Source of the DNA: an uncultured Sphingomonadaceae bacterium
Lineage (GTDB): Bacteria > Pseudomonadota > Alphaproteobacteria > Sphingomonadales > Sphingomonadaceae
Direction of reading: 5' to 3'
Length of the DNA stretch: 64,000 nt
Assembly: GCA_947504025.1 (NCBI GenBank)
Contig: CANNFX010000001.1
Span: forward strand, 1,455,302-1,519,301
Position 1 is the first letter of the stretch; every line of letters starts with the position of its first letter. Shown in pieces: positions 9,245 through 19,474 of this stretch. Position numbers and translations under genes: made by a program. Under the pieces are notes generated by a model, which was given only the letters and a program-made list of their open reading frames with translations, was not told the DNA's origin and did not search any database.

Positions 9245-9912
9245 TATTGGTTGCCCCGCTCTCCGAACAGTGCGGTCCCGACGCGAATATGCGTTGAGCC
9301 CATCATGACGGCGGTTTTGAAATCACCACTCATGCCCATGCTGCGTCCCGGAAGGCCGTGGTCGGTGGCGAGCTTGTCGAGCAATGCGAAGAATGGCGCA
9401 GGCTCGATTCCGAGTGGCGGCACACACATCAGGCCTATTAGCGGAATTGCGGCATCATCCGCTAGTTTTAACAATTCTGGCAGGTCGCTAATCGCGCAGC
9501 CGCCCTTTTGATCCTCCTCGCCAACGTCGACTTGGACAAAGCACGGTACACGGCGATTCGCCTTGTCCATTGCTTTGCTCAGCGCTTTGACCAAACTGGG
9601 CCGGTCGAGCGAGTGGATACAATCGAATAGCGCCACTGCATCATCAGCTTTATTTGATTGAAGTTGGCCAATCAGATGCACTTCGGCATCGGGATATTGT
9701 TCGCGCAAAGCGGGCCATTTACTCTGTGCTTCTTGTACACGGTTCTCACCGAATATGCGCTGACCCCGCTCGAGCAACGGTATGATTGCCTCTGCCGGAT
9801 GTGTCTTGCTGACCGCGATCAACGTGATTTCATCGACCTTGCGTTGCGCGACTTTAGCGGCCGCGGCGATCTGGCCGTGAATTTCATCGAGTAGAGTGGC
9901 TGCATTATCCAT
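9244..9912 (-). CDS. yggS: YggS/PLPBP family pyridoxal-phosphate homeostasis protein
   Basis: PLP-binding alanine-racemase-like TIM barrel of 222 residues that buffers pyridoxal phosphate; it is not known to be an enzyme. The PLP lysine is K36 in LIAVSKTHP, followed by the family motif FGENRVQEA. HLIGQLQSNKADDAV, SMGMSGDFKTAV and THIRVGTALFGER are also conserved. The start at 9912 is divergent from, and nearly abuts, the ThiE-like gene. Proteobacterial yggS is often near division genes, and ftsK lies one gene away. Confidence 0.95.
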   Translation of the reverse strand: MDNAATLLDEIHGQIAAAAKVAQRKVDEITLIAVSKTHPAEAIIPLLERGQRIFGENRVQEAQSKWPALREQYPDAEVHLIGQLQSNKADDAVALFDCIHSLDRPSLVKALSKAMDKANRRVPCFVQVDVGEEDQKGGCAISDLPELLKLADDAAIPLIGLMCVPPLGIEPAPFFALLDKLATDHGLPGRSMGMSGDFKTAVMMGSTHIRVGTALFGERGNQ

Positions 9913-9934
9913 TGAGTGGCCCTATAACGCGGGA

Positions 9935-10507
9935 GTGAATCAAAACCAGCCCGACTTGCCCGATCTGTGGCTGCTAAGCGACGTGCGCAATGACGCGCAG
10001 CTGGAAACGGCACTATCCGCACTGCCAGCGGGGTCGGGTTTTGTATATCGGCACTACCATCTTGGGCCTGACGCGCGGCGTGCTCGTTTCGACAGCGTGG
10101 CAGCCGTTGCGAGGGCGCATGATCATATAGTGATCCTTTCTGATGGGCCCGCGACCGCGCACGAATGGGGCGCGGATGGTGTTTATGGTGCTCCGAAGGC
10201 GATTGGCCTGGGTATTAACCGCTTGCGGTTTGCCACTGCGCATAATGCTGCAGAAGTAACTGCGGCGAACAAGCTGCGCGCTGACGCGGTGTTTATCTCT
10301 CCAGTCTTCCCAACTCGTTCACATGACGGCGCGGCGGTCTTGGGCGAGGCGGGATTCCGTACCTTGGCTGCGCTGGCAGATATGCCGGTCATTGCCCTTG
10401 GCGGGATGGACGCAGTTCGTGCAAAGGCCCTTGATTTGCCGCGTTGGGCCGCGATTGACGGCCTTTCGGCGGATGCGGTGAATTGCCGGGATCCTAAGGA
10501 TTCTTGA
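9935..10507 (+). CDS. ThiE/TenI-like thiamine-phosphate synthase family protein
   Basis: TIM-barrel protein of about 190 residues. The C-terminal half carries the ThiE signature: ADAVFISPVFPTRSHDGA aligned with the phosphate-binding region and a VIALGGMDAVRAKAL strand/loop. The N-terminal pyrimidine-binding Lys/Asp motifs of true ThiE are weak (WLLSDVRND, HIVILSDGP), so it may be a TenI-like or non-catalytic homologue. The start is uncertain: GTG 9935 avoids overlapping yggS, whereas an in-frame GTG at 9896 overlaps the divergent yggS start by 17 bp. No good Shine-Dalgarno sequence is seen for either. Confidence 0.75.
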   Translation: MNQNQPDLPDLWLLSDVRNDAQLETALSALPAGSGFVYRHYHLGPDARRARFDSVAAVARAHDHIVILSDGPATAHEWGADGVYGAPKAIGLGINRLRFATAHNAAEVTAANKLRADAVFISPVFPTRSHDGAAVLGEAGFRTLAALADMPVIALGGMDAVRAKALDLPRWAAIDGLSADAVNCRDPKDS

Positions 10508-10556
10508 CGGGGAGTCGCCTCCCGGCGCATGGTGAATCCCAAGGAGCAGACGAATT

Positions 10557-12905
10557 ATGGCATCACGCGCAGCAAAGGCGCAGGCAGATTGGCGAGCGGC
10601 GTTTCGGCGTAGCGCACGCCGTGCTGCACAAATGGCGGGTGCAGGCCTGCTGTTCGGCGGTATGCTGTTCTTGGGTCTTGCACTCGTCAGCTACAGCCAG
10701 ACTGACCCAAGCCCCTCTACGGCCGCTGCTCCCGGCGTAGTCAGTAATTGGATGGGTAGCGCTGGCGCTTGGGCGTCGGAGCGTGTGTTGTTCCTGTTCG
10801 GCTGGCCATCGGTCCTGCTGCTTCCGATGCTTTATATCTTTGCTCGAAATTTGTGGCGTGCGATCGAACAGGACGACAAGCCAGAAGACACTCATTGGTT
10901 TCGCCCGGTCGGTATGCTTCTGCTTGCGATTGTGCTGATCGGCACGGTCCTGGCACTTCTGATCGATCCGGCAAGGGGCAGTCTTCCTGCTTCGATGGGC
11001 GGCATATCCGGTCTGCTAGGTGCTGGTGCAATTCAAGCAATCGCAGGGAAACTGCCAGAGGCAGCTCAATTCTGGACGATTTTACTGCTTGGCGTTGTTG
11101 CAGCGGCCGGTGGTGCAACGCTGATTGGACGGGTGTTCGCCATCGATTGGGCAGCGTTGATGACATTGCCAAACTTCCTCAAGCGGTCACGAGAGAGTGC
11201 CACCGGAGATGATGGTGGAACAGCCCGTCCGGCACGTAGAATTGCTAGCGGCGAGAAGAAACTTCGTGAAAGCAAAAGCGCTCCGATTATTGATGAAACG
11301 CCGCGCCGGGCGCCAGAGATCAGCGATCCGATGAACGCGCCCAAGCGCGCCAGGCCGCAGCCGAAGAAACAACAGAAAGACATGTTTGCGGATTACGAGC
11401 TACCAAGTCTCGATCTGCTAGAGGATCCGCCCGTTCATGATGCGCCAAAGCTCGACAAGATGGGACTGGAGCGTAACGCTCGCCTGCTCGAAAATGTGCT
11501 CGACGATTTCAATGTAAAGGGTGAGATCACGGCGGTCCGCACGGGACCGGTTGTGACCATGTATGAGCTGGAACCAGCACCTGGTATTAAGGCTAGCCGC
11601 GTTGTCGGCCTCGCCGAAGATATCGCCCGTAACATGTCGGCAATCAGCGCGCGTGTTTCGCCGATCCCGGGCAAGACCGTTATGGGCATCGAACTTCCCA
11701 ATGCGGACCGCCAGATGGTCGTTCTGAAGGAACTCGCAGCATGCGAAGATTTCGCAGATGCCAGCGGCGCCCTACCGATCATTCTAGGCAAGGATATTGC
11801 AGGCGAGCCAATCGTGGCCGACCTTGCTGCCATGCCCCACCTGTTGGTCGCTGGCACGACCGGGTCCGGTAAGTCAGTGGGGCTGAACTGCATTTTGCTG
11901 TCGCTGCTCTATCGTTTTACCCCAGCCGAATGCCGCTTGATCTTGATCGATCCCAAGGTTCTCGAGCTCAAGAGCTACGATGATATTCCGCACCTTCTCT
12001 CGCCGGTGGTGACAGAGCCGCATAAGTCGGTTCGCGCGCTGAAATGGGCGGTTGAAGAAATGGAGCGCCGCTACCGGATGATGTCGAGCATCAATTCACG
12101 CAACATCAGCGGCTTCAATGACAAGCTGAAAGCCGCTACCGCCAAAGGTAAGCCGTTGGGTCGCCGCGTGCAGATTGGGTTCGATCCGGATTCCGGTGAA
12201 GAGCTGTTCGAGGAAGAGCAGCTTGATTATGAGGTGTTGCCGCAGATCGTGCTGATCGTCGACGAACTTGCTGATCTCATGGTGACTGTGGGCAAGGAAA
12301 TCGAAGTTCTAATCCAGCGCCTGAGTCAGAAATCGCGTGCCGCTGGTATCCATTTAATCATGGCGACGCAGCGTCCGTCGGTCGATGTCATCACCGGCGT
12401 AATCAAGGCTAACCTTCCGACGCGCATAAGCTTCAAAGTAACGAGCCGAATTGATAGCCGGACGATCCTTGGCGAGCAGGGTAGCGAGCAACTGCTGGGC
12501 AAGGGTGACATGCTATATAAGCCAAACACTGGCGCAATGGTGCGTGTGCACGGCCCGTTCGTTTCGGATGAAGAAGTTGAAGCTGTGGCTGATCACTGGC
12601 GTGCCCAAGGCAAACCGGACTATGTTGATGCCGTGACCGAAGAACCGGAAGATGGCGGCGGCCTCAATTTCGAAGATGAGTTGACGGCATCGGACAATCC
12701 GGACGAACGCAAATATCGCCAGGCGTGCCAAGTAGTGATCGAGAATCAGAAGGCGTCAGGCAGCTGGCTGCAGCGCCAGATGAGCGTTGGTTACAACACC
12801 GCGGCCAAATGGATTGAGCGAATGGAAAGCGAAGGATTGGTCGGGCCTGCCAATCATGTCGGACGCCGTGAAATCTTCCGTGATCGTGACGGAAACCCGC
12901 TTTAA
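10557..12905 (+). CDS. ftsK: DNA translocase FtsK
   Basis: Septum-anchored dsDNA translocase that clears the chromosome and activates dimer resolution, 782 residues. Four membrane helices fall in residues 1-200, followed by a short Lys/Pro/Arg linker (200-300) and the motor. The motor has Walker A AGTTGSGKSVGLNC, Walker B IVLIVDELADLMV and MATQRPSVDVITG. The C-terminal winged-helix gamma domain (YNTAAKWIERMESEGLVG) reads KOPS. The ribosome site AAGGAG lies 8-10 bases before the ATG. The length is usual for short-linker alphaproteobacterial FtsK. Confidence 0.97.
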   Translation: MASRAAKAQADWRAAFRRSARRAAQMAGAGLLFGGMLFLGLALVSYSQTDPSPSTAAAPGVVSNWMGSAGAWASERVLFLFGWPSVLLLPMLYIFARNLWRAIEQDDKPEDTHWFRPVGMLLLAIVLIGTVLALLIDPARGSLPASMGGISGLLGAGAIQAIAGKLPEAAQFWTILLLGVVAAAGGATLIGRVFAIDWAALMTLPNFLKRSRESATGDDGGTARPARRIASGEKKLRESKSAPIIDETPRRAPEISDPMNAPKRARPQPKKQQKDMFADYELPSLDLLEDPPVHDAPKLDKMGLERNARLLENVLDDFNVKGEITAVRTGPVVTMYELEPAPGIKASRVVGLAEDIARNMSAISARVSPIPGKTVMGIELPNADRQMVVLKELAACEDFADASGALPIILGKDIAGEPIVADLAAMPHLLVAGTTGSGKSVGLNCILLSLLYRFTPAECRLILIDPKVLELKSYDDIPHLLSPVVTEPHKSVRALKWAVEEMERRYRMMSSINSRNISGFNDKLKAATAKGKPLGRRVQIGFDPDSGEELFEEEQLDYEVLPQIVLIVDELADLMVTVGKEIEVLIQRLSQKSRAAGIHLIMATQRPSVDVITGVIKANLPTRISFKVTSRIDSRTILGEQGSEQLLGKGDMLYKPNTGAMVRVHGPFVSDEEVEAVADHWRAQGKPDYVDAVTEEPEDGGGLNFEDELTASDNPDERKYRQACQVVIENQKASGSWLQRQMSVGYNTAAKWIERMESEGLVGPANHVGRREIFRDRDGNPL

Positions 12906-12913
12906 ATTCTAAC

Positions 12914-15685
12914 TTAAGCTGCGGCTTCTTCGGCGGCGGTTTCGTCACTTGCTGCATCGAGTAGCGCGGCCTCGATTTTGGTAAGGCGATTCTTCGCCGT
13001 GATCTTGTCGCCCAGCAAGTCAGTGACATAGACAACGTCCACCGCCCGTTCGCCGAAGTTGGTAACGTGGGCAGATTGTACGATCAGCTGCTGGTCGAAC
13101 AATGCTCTCGCAAGTCTACTGAGGAGTGCGGGCCGGTCGCGTGCAGTGATTTCGATGACCGTAAACCGTCCCGAGGCGGCATTGTCGAACACCACATGTG
13201 GCCGGACTTCGAAACTGTCGGCCCTTGTGCGCGGAAGCGGCCTGCGGGCTAGCCGCGGGGTGAGTTTGATGCGGTTCGCTAGCGCATCTTCGATCGCTTG
13301 TTTCAGCCTGTCGATCTGTCCCTCATCCTTGAACGGCCGGCCAAGCGGGTCTTGCACTAGGAAATTGTCGACTGCCATGCCCTGGCGGGTCGTGTGGATG
13401 CGCGCATCGATGATATTTCCGCCAGCCAGATGGATACCGCCGGCAATCCGGTAGAACAGGCCGGGATGATCGGCCGCAATGATGCTAACGAGCGTTGCCC
13501 CGCGTGCGGGATAGACCTCGCAATGAATTGAAAGCCTGTGTTCAAGTTCTTCGGCGATATCATGCTGGACAAGGTTGAGCGCGATAATGTCGGTCGGTTC
13601 GGCAATCCAATAGGAATCGTCGAAGCGCGGCCCGAGACGGTCAACCAATTCGGCCTTCTTGCCGAGCTTCTCGCGCACTTCATCCTGGCAGGCTGCAATT
13701 TTCTGGCTCCGGCCATGCGATTTGTGGCCGAGGCGGAGATGTTCCTTCGCCAGATCATAAAGTTCAGCGAGCAGCTGCCGTTTCCAACTGTTCCAGACGC
13801 CGGGGCCGACCGCACGGATATCGACAATAGTCAGGACGGCCAATTGCCGCAGGCCTTCCATCGTCTGTACTTCGGATACGAAGTCGCTGATTGTCTTTGG
13901 ATCTGACAGATCGCGTTTGAAGGCCGTTGCGCTCATCATCAAATGGCGCCGAACTAGCCATGCGACGCGGTCTGTTTCCGCAGGTGAGAGTCCGAAGCGT
14001 GGGCACAGCCGATACGCTACCTCGGCACCTAGGACAGAGTGATCGCCGCCGCGGCCCTTGGCAATGTCGTGCAGCAATACGGCCACAAAGGCGACGCGGC
14101 GCGATGCAAGCTTGGGTAATATCCCAGTTGCCAGAGGGTGGTCATCTTTTAACAGCCCACGCTCTATTTTCGATAGGAGGCCGATAGCCTGAATGGTGTG
14201 TTCGTCGACGGTGTAATGGTGGTACATGTCGAACTGCATTTGCGCGTTTACCCGGGCAAAGTCAGGCACGAAACGACCAAAAACTCCGGCCTCATTCATC
14301 CAGCGCAATGCATTTTCGGGATCTTTCCGGCCTGCCAATAAATCGAGAAATAGCGCATTGGCACGCTTATCCTTGCGCATCGCGGCCTTGATCAGTTTCG
14401 CATCGCGGCCTGCTTGCCGCATGGTCTGCGGATGAATTTCCAGCTCTTGGCTTTCAGCTAGGGCAAAGACTTCTATCAGCCGCACCGGATCTTTTTTGAA
14501 CCAATCGTCGCCGGGGGCTTGGATCTTGCCGCCAAACACGCGGAAGCCCTTAAGCTTGCGAGGCTTCGGACGGAACGTCGCGAGAAATCCGCGATGTGAT
14601 TGCTTCTTGGCGAATTCTTCGTCGATATGGTCGAGGAAGATGCCGGTCAGGCTCCCGACCCTTTGCGCTTGCAGAAAATACATTTGCATGAACCGTTCGA
14701 CCGCACTCTTGCCGGTGCGGTCGGCAAAACGCATCCGCGCTGCGATTTCGCGTTGCAGGTCAAACGTCAACCGGTCTTCGGCTCGTCCGGTCACGATATG
14801 CAGATGGCATCGTACGGCTAGTAGAAAGGCCTCAGCCCGGCGGAATGCGCGGTACTCGTTCTTGGTGAACAGTTTGGCTTCAACGAGTTCGGAAGCGCTG
14901 CGTACCTTATAGATATATTTGCCGATCCAATAGAGTGTTTGAAGGTCGCGTAATCCGCCCTTACCCTCTTTTACGTTGGGCTCGACGACATAACGGCTAC
15001 CGCCGACCTTTTTATGACGGGCGTCCCTCTCAGTCAGCTTTTCAGTTACGAATTGCCGTTCGGTGCCATGAACTACCTCTGTGTTGAAGCGCGCTTCTGC
15101 TTCATCATAGAGGTTTCGATCACCCCAGACATAGCGGCCCTCGAGCATGGCAGTTCGGATCGTGAGATCCTCGCGCGACATGCGGACCATTTCGTCCAGA
15201 CTTCGGCTGGAGTGGCCGACTTTGAGGCCAAGGTCCCACAAAAAATAGAGCATGGCCTCGATGATCTGCTCGCACCACGGCGTTCGCTTTCCAGGGGTTA
15301 GAAAGGCAATGTCGACATCCGAGTGCGGTGCCATTTCGGCGCGCCCATATCCGCCCACTGCCATTATCGCGAGCCGTTCGCCGGTTGAACGGTTATTCGC
15401 TGGATAGACATCGGTGATGACATGATCATGGACCAGCCGCACCAGTTGGTCGATTAGAAAGCTCTGCCCGCTGGTGCATTCATGGCCTGCAGATGGTTTG
15501 GCTTCCAGCCGTGCTGCAATTTCGGTGCGCCCAGCTTCCAGCGCATGCTTTAGCATATCCACAATAACAGGGCGCGGATCATCGCCCCCCTGCCTGGCAG
15601 ATTGCTCTACAGCCTCGGTGATTTCTCCCGCTAGCGCGCGTCGATCAATGATCGCGCGCTGGCGGGAGATACGTGTTGCGTTCAC
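12914..15685 (-). CDS. glnD: [Protein-PII] uridylyltransferase/uridylyl-removing enzyme
   Basis: Bifunctional nitrogen sensor, 923 residues, that uridylylates PII under nitrogen limitation and de-uridylylates it under excess. Domains in order: nucleotidyltransferase (MAVGGYGRAEMAPHSDVDI, near residue 110-130), a linker helical region, an HD domain (VAVLLHDIAKGRGGDHS, near residue 515) for hydrolysis, and two C-terminal ACT domains (TLVSIIAADHPGLFYRIAG and VIEITARDRPALLSRLA) that bind glutamine. The GTG start overlaps the stop of the upstream acyl-CoA ligase (GTGA), so they are coupled. No PII gene lies in the window. Confidence 0.97.
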   Translation of the reverse strand: MNATRISRQRAIIDRRALAGEITEAVEQSARQGGDDPRPVIVDMLKHALEAGRTEIAARLEAKPSAGHECTSGQSFLIDQLVRLVHDHVITDVYPANNRSTGERLAIMAVGGYGRAEMAPHSDVDIAFLTPGKRTPWCEQIIEAMLYFLWDLGLKVGHSSRSLDEMVRMSREDLTIRTAMLEGRYVWGDRNLYDEAEARFNTEVVHGTERQFVTEKLTERDARHKKVGGSRYVVEPNVKEGKGGLRDLQTLYWIGKYIYKVRSASELVEAKLFTKNEYRAFRRAEAFLLAVRCHLHIVTGRAEDRLTFDLQREIAARMRFADRTGKSAVERFMQMYFLQAQRVGSLTGIFLDHIDEEFAKKQSHRGFLATFRPKPRKLKGFRVFGGKIQAPGDDWFKKDPVRLIEVFALAESQELEIHPQTMRQAGRDAKLIKAAMRKDKRANALFLDLLAGRKDPENALRWMNEAGVFGRFVPDFARVNAQMQFDMYHHYTVDEHTIQAIGLLSKIERGLLKDDHPLATGILPKLASRRVAFVAVLLHDIAKGRGGDHSVLGAEVAYRLCPRFGLSPAETDRVAWLVRRHLMMSATAFKRDLSDPKTISDFVSEVQTMEGLRQLAVLTIVDIRAVGPGVWNSWKRQLLAELYDLAKEHLRLGHKSHGRSQKIAACQDEVREKLGKKAELVDRLGPRFDDSYWIAEPTDIIALNLVQHDIAEELEHRLSIHCEVYPARGATLVSIIAADHPGLFYRIAGGIHLAGGNIIDARIHTTRQGMAVDNFLVQDPLGRPFKDEGQIDRLKQAIEDALANRIKLTPRLARRPLPRTRADSFEVRPHVVFDNAASGRFTVIEITARDRPALLSRLARALFDQQLIVQSAHVTNFGERAVDVVYVTDLLGDKITAKNRLTKIEAALLDAASDETAAEEAAA

Positions 15686-17379
15686 CCGCCTGACGAACCC
15701 GCCGCAAACTGGTCACGTACGGTGCGTTTGTCGATCTTCTCGGTGCCGAGGCGCGGAAGCGGTTCCTTCGCCTCCCACATGGTTTGCGGAATCTTGAACT
15801 TGGCGAGGTGTTCGGACAGGAATTCGAGCAGTTTTTCTTCGGTCAGGCCGCTGCCTGGTTTCGCATACCATACAGCAGCGGGAACTTCGCCCAGCCGTTC
15901 GTCGGGCAGGCCGAAGCATGAACACTCCACAATGTCTTCATGGGCATAAATGCCCTGTTCGACTTCGATACAGGAGATATTTTCACCGCCGCGGATGATA
16001 ATGTCCTTCTTGCGGTCGACGATATACAGATAGTCGTCTTCATCGAGGTAGCCGAGATCGCCGGTGCGGAAATAGCCATCTTCCATGATAGCAGACGCAG
16101 TTGCTTCTGGATTTTCCCAATAGCCACGGAAGTTGGCGATACTGCGGATTGAAACTTCACCAACCTTACCTTGGGCAAGTGCGTTACCGTCATCATCGAG
16201 GATTGCGAGGTCGACCAGGGGCACACTAGCTCTGCCGGTGCTTTCCGGTTTGGCGATATAATTTTCGTTGAAGTTACCGCAGCCGACCGCGTTTGTTTCG
16301 GTCAGGCCGTAGCCGAGCAGCGGGAATCCGTCCGGGAATGCTTCCTTGATCCGGGTAACATGTTCGACCGGACGCGGAGCGCCGCCAGCGGCAAAGCTCA
16401 TGCAGCTCGACATATCGTATTTATCGCGATCAGGATGCGTTGCGATTTCATAACTCATCAGCGGAACGCCAACGAAGTAGGTTATCTTCTCATCCGCAAT
16501 GGCCTTCATCGCGGCCACGGCATCCCATTTGGGGATCATCACAAGCTTGCGGCCAATCGCGAAGCTTTGCAGGAACAGCGGGATAGAACCCGTTACGTGG
16601 AAAAGCGGTACAGCGACAAGCGCTGAAGGCTGCACCGTAGGTGCTTCGCCGCGCGATGCTAGCAGGTGCAGGCTCATCACGGTCTGTGCGACGTAATTGA
16701 ACACGCCCTGCACAACGCCGCGGTGATCGGACCAAGCGCCCTTCGACTGGCCGGTAGAACCAGACGTATAGAGAATCGTCGCAACATCATCCGGTCCAAG
16801 TTCCGGCAGCGCAGTGCTGGCATCGCCGCCTTTGGCGTTCAGAATTGCAAGGCCGTTTGATGGCGGGCCATCATGTTCGAACACTACGATATCGCTGCCG
16901 TGGCCGGTGCCTTCTAGGCGTGCGGCACGGCCGGCATCGGCGAGGACAAATTTGCATTTGGCGAGTTTGATGCCGTCAGACAGTTCCTCGCCGGTCCACC
17001 AGCCGTTGAGCAGAGTGGCACAGCCGCCAGCCATGATGACTGCCATGTATGAGACGATCCAATTGGCTGAGTTGCGTGCTGCAATACCGATTCGGTCGCC
17101 GCGCTCGACACCATATCCTTCGACCAGACCACCGGCTGCCTGCCGGGCTGCGGCATAGACTTCGCCAAAGGTCAGGCGAAGGTCGCCATCGACAAGGAAT
17201 GTCGTATCTTTATGCTCATTGCAGAAATGCGCAAAATAATGCGCAAGGCTGGGTGGCACACCTTTGATCGAGGGTAGTTCACGCCCGAAACGTTCTACCG
17301 TTTCCAACTCGAACATCGCGCCGGGCACGGTGAGTGTGTCCATAATTTCATTGAGCGCATTATCGAGCTCCGTCGCCAT
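15682..17379 (-). CDS. AMP-dependent acyl-CoA synthetase/ligase
   Basis: Adenylate-forming enzyme of 565 residues that activates a carboxylic acid to acyl-AMP and then acyl-CoA. The P-loop ATILYTSGSTGQSKGAW, the A5 motif LLGYGLTETNAVGCG, the A7 motif GYFRTGDLGYLDEDDYLYI and the A8/A10 region VDRKKDIIIRGGENIS with a C-terminal catalytic Lys in the GTEKIDKRTVR stretch are all present. Substrate unassigned; a medium or long-chain acid is likely. The ATG at 17379 is preferred over TTG 17394, as GAGAAGAGG precedes it. It overlaps glnD by 4 bases, an unusual pairing. Confidence 0.9.
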   Translation of the reverse strand: MATELDNALNEIMDTLTVPGAMFELETVERFGRELPSIKGVPPSLAHYFAHFCNEHKDTTFLVDGDLRLTFGEVYAAARQAAGGLVEGYGVERGDRIGIAARNSANWIVSYMAVIMAGGCATLLNGWWTGEELSDGIKLAKCKFVLADAGRAARLEGTGHGSDIVVFEHDGPPSNGLAILNAKGGDASTALPELGPDDVATILYTSGSTGQSKGAWSDHRGVVQGVFNYVAQTVMSLHLLASRGEAPTVQPSALVAVPLFHVTGSIPLFLQSFAIGRKLVMIPKWDAVAAMKAIADEKITYFVGVPLMSYEIATHPDRDKYDMSSCMSFAAGGAPRPVEHVTRIKEAFPDGFPLLGYGLTETNAVGCGNFNENYIAKPESTGRASVPLVDLAILDDDGNALAQGKVGEVSIRSIANFRGYWENPEATASAIMEDGYFRTGDLGYLDEDDYLYIVDRKKDIIIRGGENISCIEVEQGIYAHEDIVECSCFGLPDERLGEVPAAVWYAKPGSGLTEEKLLEFLSEHLAKFKIPQTMWEAKEPLPRLGTEKIDKRTVRDQFAAGSSGG

Positions 17380-17516
17380 CAGCCTCTTCTCCAATCAAGG
17401 TTGTTCAACAATTTGCCGGCAATTTGGCGTCGTACGGTCTTTCGCCGCTTGTCAGCCTATGCCAAAAGCCGCGCGAAAGACCCGCGCGGCGGGCTACTTC
17501 TTAAGGGGTTAGCGCC

Positions 17517-18413
17517 TTGCTGTCACTATTGGCTGCGGCTTCGCCGCCACTTCTCTGGTCTGATCTGGGCCTCACAGAGGGAATCGACCTCGGTTTCTTT
17601 ACTCTGCGATATTATTCGCTCGCCTATCTGGGCGGCTTATTGTTTGCCTATTGGCATGTTTCAAAGATGATCAAGGCGCCTGGAGCACCAATGGCGCAGC
17701 GTCATGTCGATGATCTGTTTTTCTATTGTACGCTAGGTGTGATTCTTGGTGGCCGGCTTGGCTACGCCATGTTTTACAAGCCGGAGTTGTTCACGACCTT
17801 TACTGAAGGCCAGACGATCAGCTATGATTTGCTGCGCCTGTGGGATGGCGGAATGAGCTTCCATGGCGGACTGCTTGGTGTCTTGCTGGCGATTACGTTT
17901 GTTTCATTGCGCGGGAAGTTGAGCTTCCTGAGGGTCTGCGACTACATCGCAGTCAATGTCCCGATGGGTATGTTCTTGGGACGCCTTGCCAATTTCGTGA
18001 ACGGAGAATTGTGGGGCCGTGAGGCATCACCTGACTTGGCGTGGGGTATGGTTTTCCCTGGCGCGGGCAGCTTTGCACGGCATCCCAGCCAACTTTACGA
18101 GGCGGTGCTCGAAGGTGCGATATTGCTCGTTATCTTGTTATATATGTTCTGGCGCACGCGGGCGCGCTGGCGGCCAGGGCTGTTGGTCGGTGTATTCACC
18201 GCCGGGATCGGGCTTGGCCGTTTCATCGTGGAATATTTCCGTGAACCTGATGAGCAATTGAAGGAATTTGCCGCAAGCACCGGCCTGTCGATGGGGCAAT
18301 GGCTCACTATTCCGCTGATCCTGCTCGGGATTGCTGTAATGGTCTATTCGCTGATGAAACCAGCGATGGGGAGCGGTGATGTGAAGCTGCCGCCGGAGCC
18401 AAAAGAGGCATGA
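17517..18413 (+). CDS. lgt: Prolipoprotein diacylglyceryl transferase
   Basis: Inner-membrane enzyme of 298 residues that attaches diacylglycerol to the lipobox cysteine of prolipoproteins. About seven membrane segments are visible. The active-site region MSFHGGLLG and the Lgt signature GRLANFVNGELWGR are intact, as is HPSQLYEAVLEG. The start is TTG 17517 with AAGGGG 9 bases before it; no in-frame ATG lies near the N-terminus. It overlaps the following methyltransferase gene by 4 bases (ATGA). Several lipoproteins in this window would be its substrates. Confidence 0.96.
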   Translation: MLSLLAAASPPLLWSDLGLTEGIDLGFFTLRYYSLAYLGGLLFAYWHVSKMIKAPGAPMAQRHVDDLFFYCTLGVILGGRLGYAMFYKPELFTTFTEGQTISYDLLRLWDGGMSFHGGLLGVLLAITFVSLRGKLSFLRVCDYIAVNVPMGMFLGRLANFVNGELWGREASPDLAWGMVFPGAGSFARHPSQLYEAVLEGAILLVILLYMFWRTRARWRPGLLVGVFTAGIGLGRFIVEYFREPDEQLKEFAASTGLSMGQWLTIPLILLGIAVMVYSLMKPAMGSGDVKLPPEPKEA

Positions 18414-19474
18414 ATGAAGGCGTGGCCGGGGATCTGACTGCCAGCTTCCGCCGGCTGATCGCCAATACCGGCCCGCTTTCGCTCCAGCACTATATGGGCG
18501 AGAGCAACGCCCGCTATTATGCGGATAAGGACCCATTAGGCGCGGCAGGTGACTTCGTAACTGCACCGGAAATCAGCCAGATGTTTGGCGAACTTATCGG
18601 CCTGTGGCTGGCTGATCTTTGGATCCGTGCAGGCCGTGACGACTATGTGCACTACGTCGAACTTGGTCCGGGCAGAGGGACGCTGGCGAAGGATGCATTG
18701 CGCGCCGCCAAACGCTATGGACTCGTGCCGGAGGTCCATCTGGTCGAAGGATCGACTGCGCTACGCGACATACAGCTAGAGGCATTGCCCGGCGCGCAAT
18801 TTCATCACGATCTCTCAACCGTTCCAACAGACGGCACAGTGTTGATCGTTGGCAACGAATTCCTCGATGCATTGCCAATTCGCCAAATGGTGAAGACGGC
18901 GGCCGGCTGGCGCGAGCGAATGGTCGGTTATGACGAGCAGGCTGGAAAATTCATACCTGTAGCTGGAACGCAGCCGATGGATTCTGCAGTCCCGGAGGAT
19001 ATGCGCGATGTTCCTACTGATACGATCATTGAAAGTTGTTCCGGTGCTGCGGCAACTATGTTTGAGATCGCAGGACGTTTGAACACACAGGGTGGGGCGG
19101 CTCTGTTGATTGACTACGGCCACACGGAAAAGCGCACGGGATCAACACTACAAGCGATTGCCAGTCACAAGAAGGTTGATCCCTTTGCAGCTCCTGGCAC
19201 GGCTGACCTCACGTCCCATGTTGATTTTGCAACGCTGGCACAGATTGCTCAGTCGCGGGAATGCAAATGGATGGGCACGGTCACTCAAGGCCAGTTCCTA
19301 CGCGGACTTGGTATCGATCAGCGGGCCGAAAATCTCGCCACGGCCGCGCCGCAATATGCAGGCGAGCTGCAAGCCGCGCGAAACCGTCTGGCTGACAGCG
19401 ATCAGATGGGTAACTTGTTCAAAGTGATGGGCCTCGCTGCACCGTCATGGCCTGATGGGGTGGGCTTCGTTTAA
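18410..19474 (+). CDS. SAM-dependent methyltransferase, MidA/NDUFAF7 family
   Basis: Class I methyltransferase of 354 residues, the DUF185/COG1565 family whose eukaryotic member methylates an arginine in complex I during assembly. Seen: LSLQHYMGESNARYYADKDP and GAAGDFVTAPEISQMFGELI at the N-terminus, the SAM-binding YVELGPGRGTLAKDALRA and GNEFLDALPIRQMV, and ALLIDYGHTEKRTGSTLQAI. In Alphaproteobacteria the gene commonly follows lgt, as here, with ATGA overlap. It converges on the ABC permease gene with a 4-base overlap. The bacterial substrate is not established. Confidence 0.9.
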   Translation: MNEGVAGDLTASFRRLIANTGPLSLQHYMGESNARYYADKDPLGAAGDFVTAPEISQMFGELIGLWLADLWIRAGRDDYVHYVELGPGRGTLAKDALRAAKRYGLVPEVHLVEGSTALRDIQLEALPGAQFHHDLSTVPTDGTVLIVGNEFLDALPIRQMVKTAAGWRERMVGYDEQAGKFIPVAGTQPMDSAVPEDMRDVPTDTIIESCSGAAATMFEIAGRLNTQGGAALLIDYGHTEKRTGSTLQAIASHKKVDPFAAPGTADLTSHVDFATLAQIAQSRECKWMGTVTQGQFLRGLGIDQRAENLATAAPQYAGELQAARNRLADSDQMGNLFKVMGLAAPSWPDGVGFV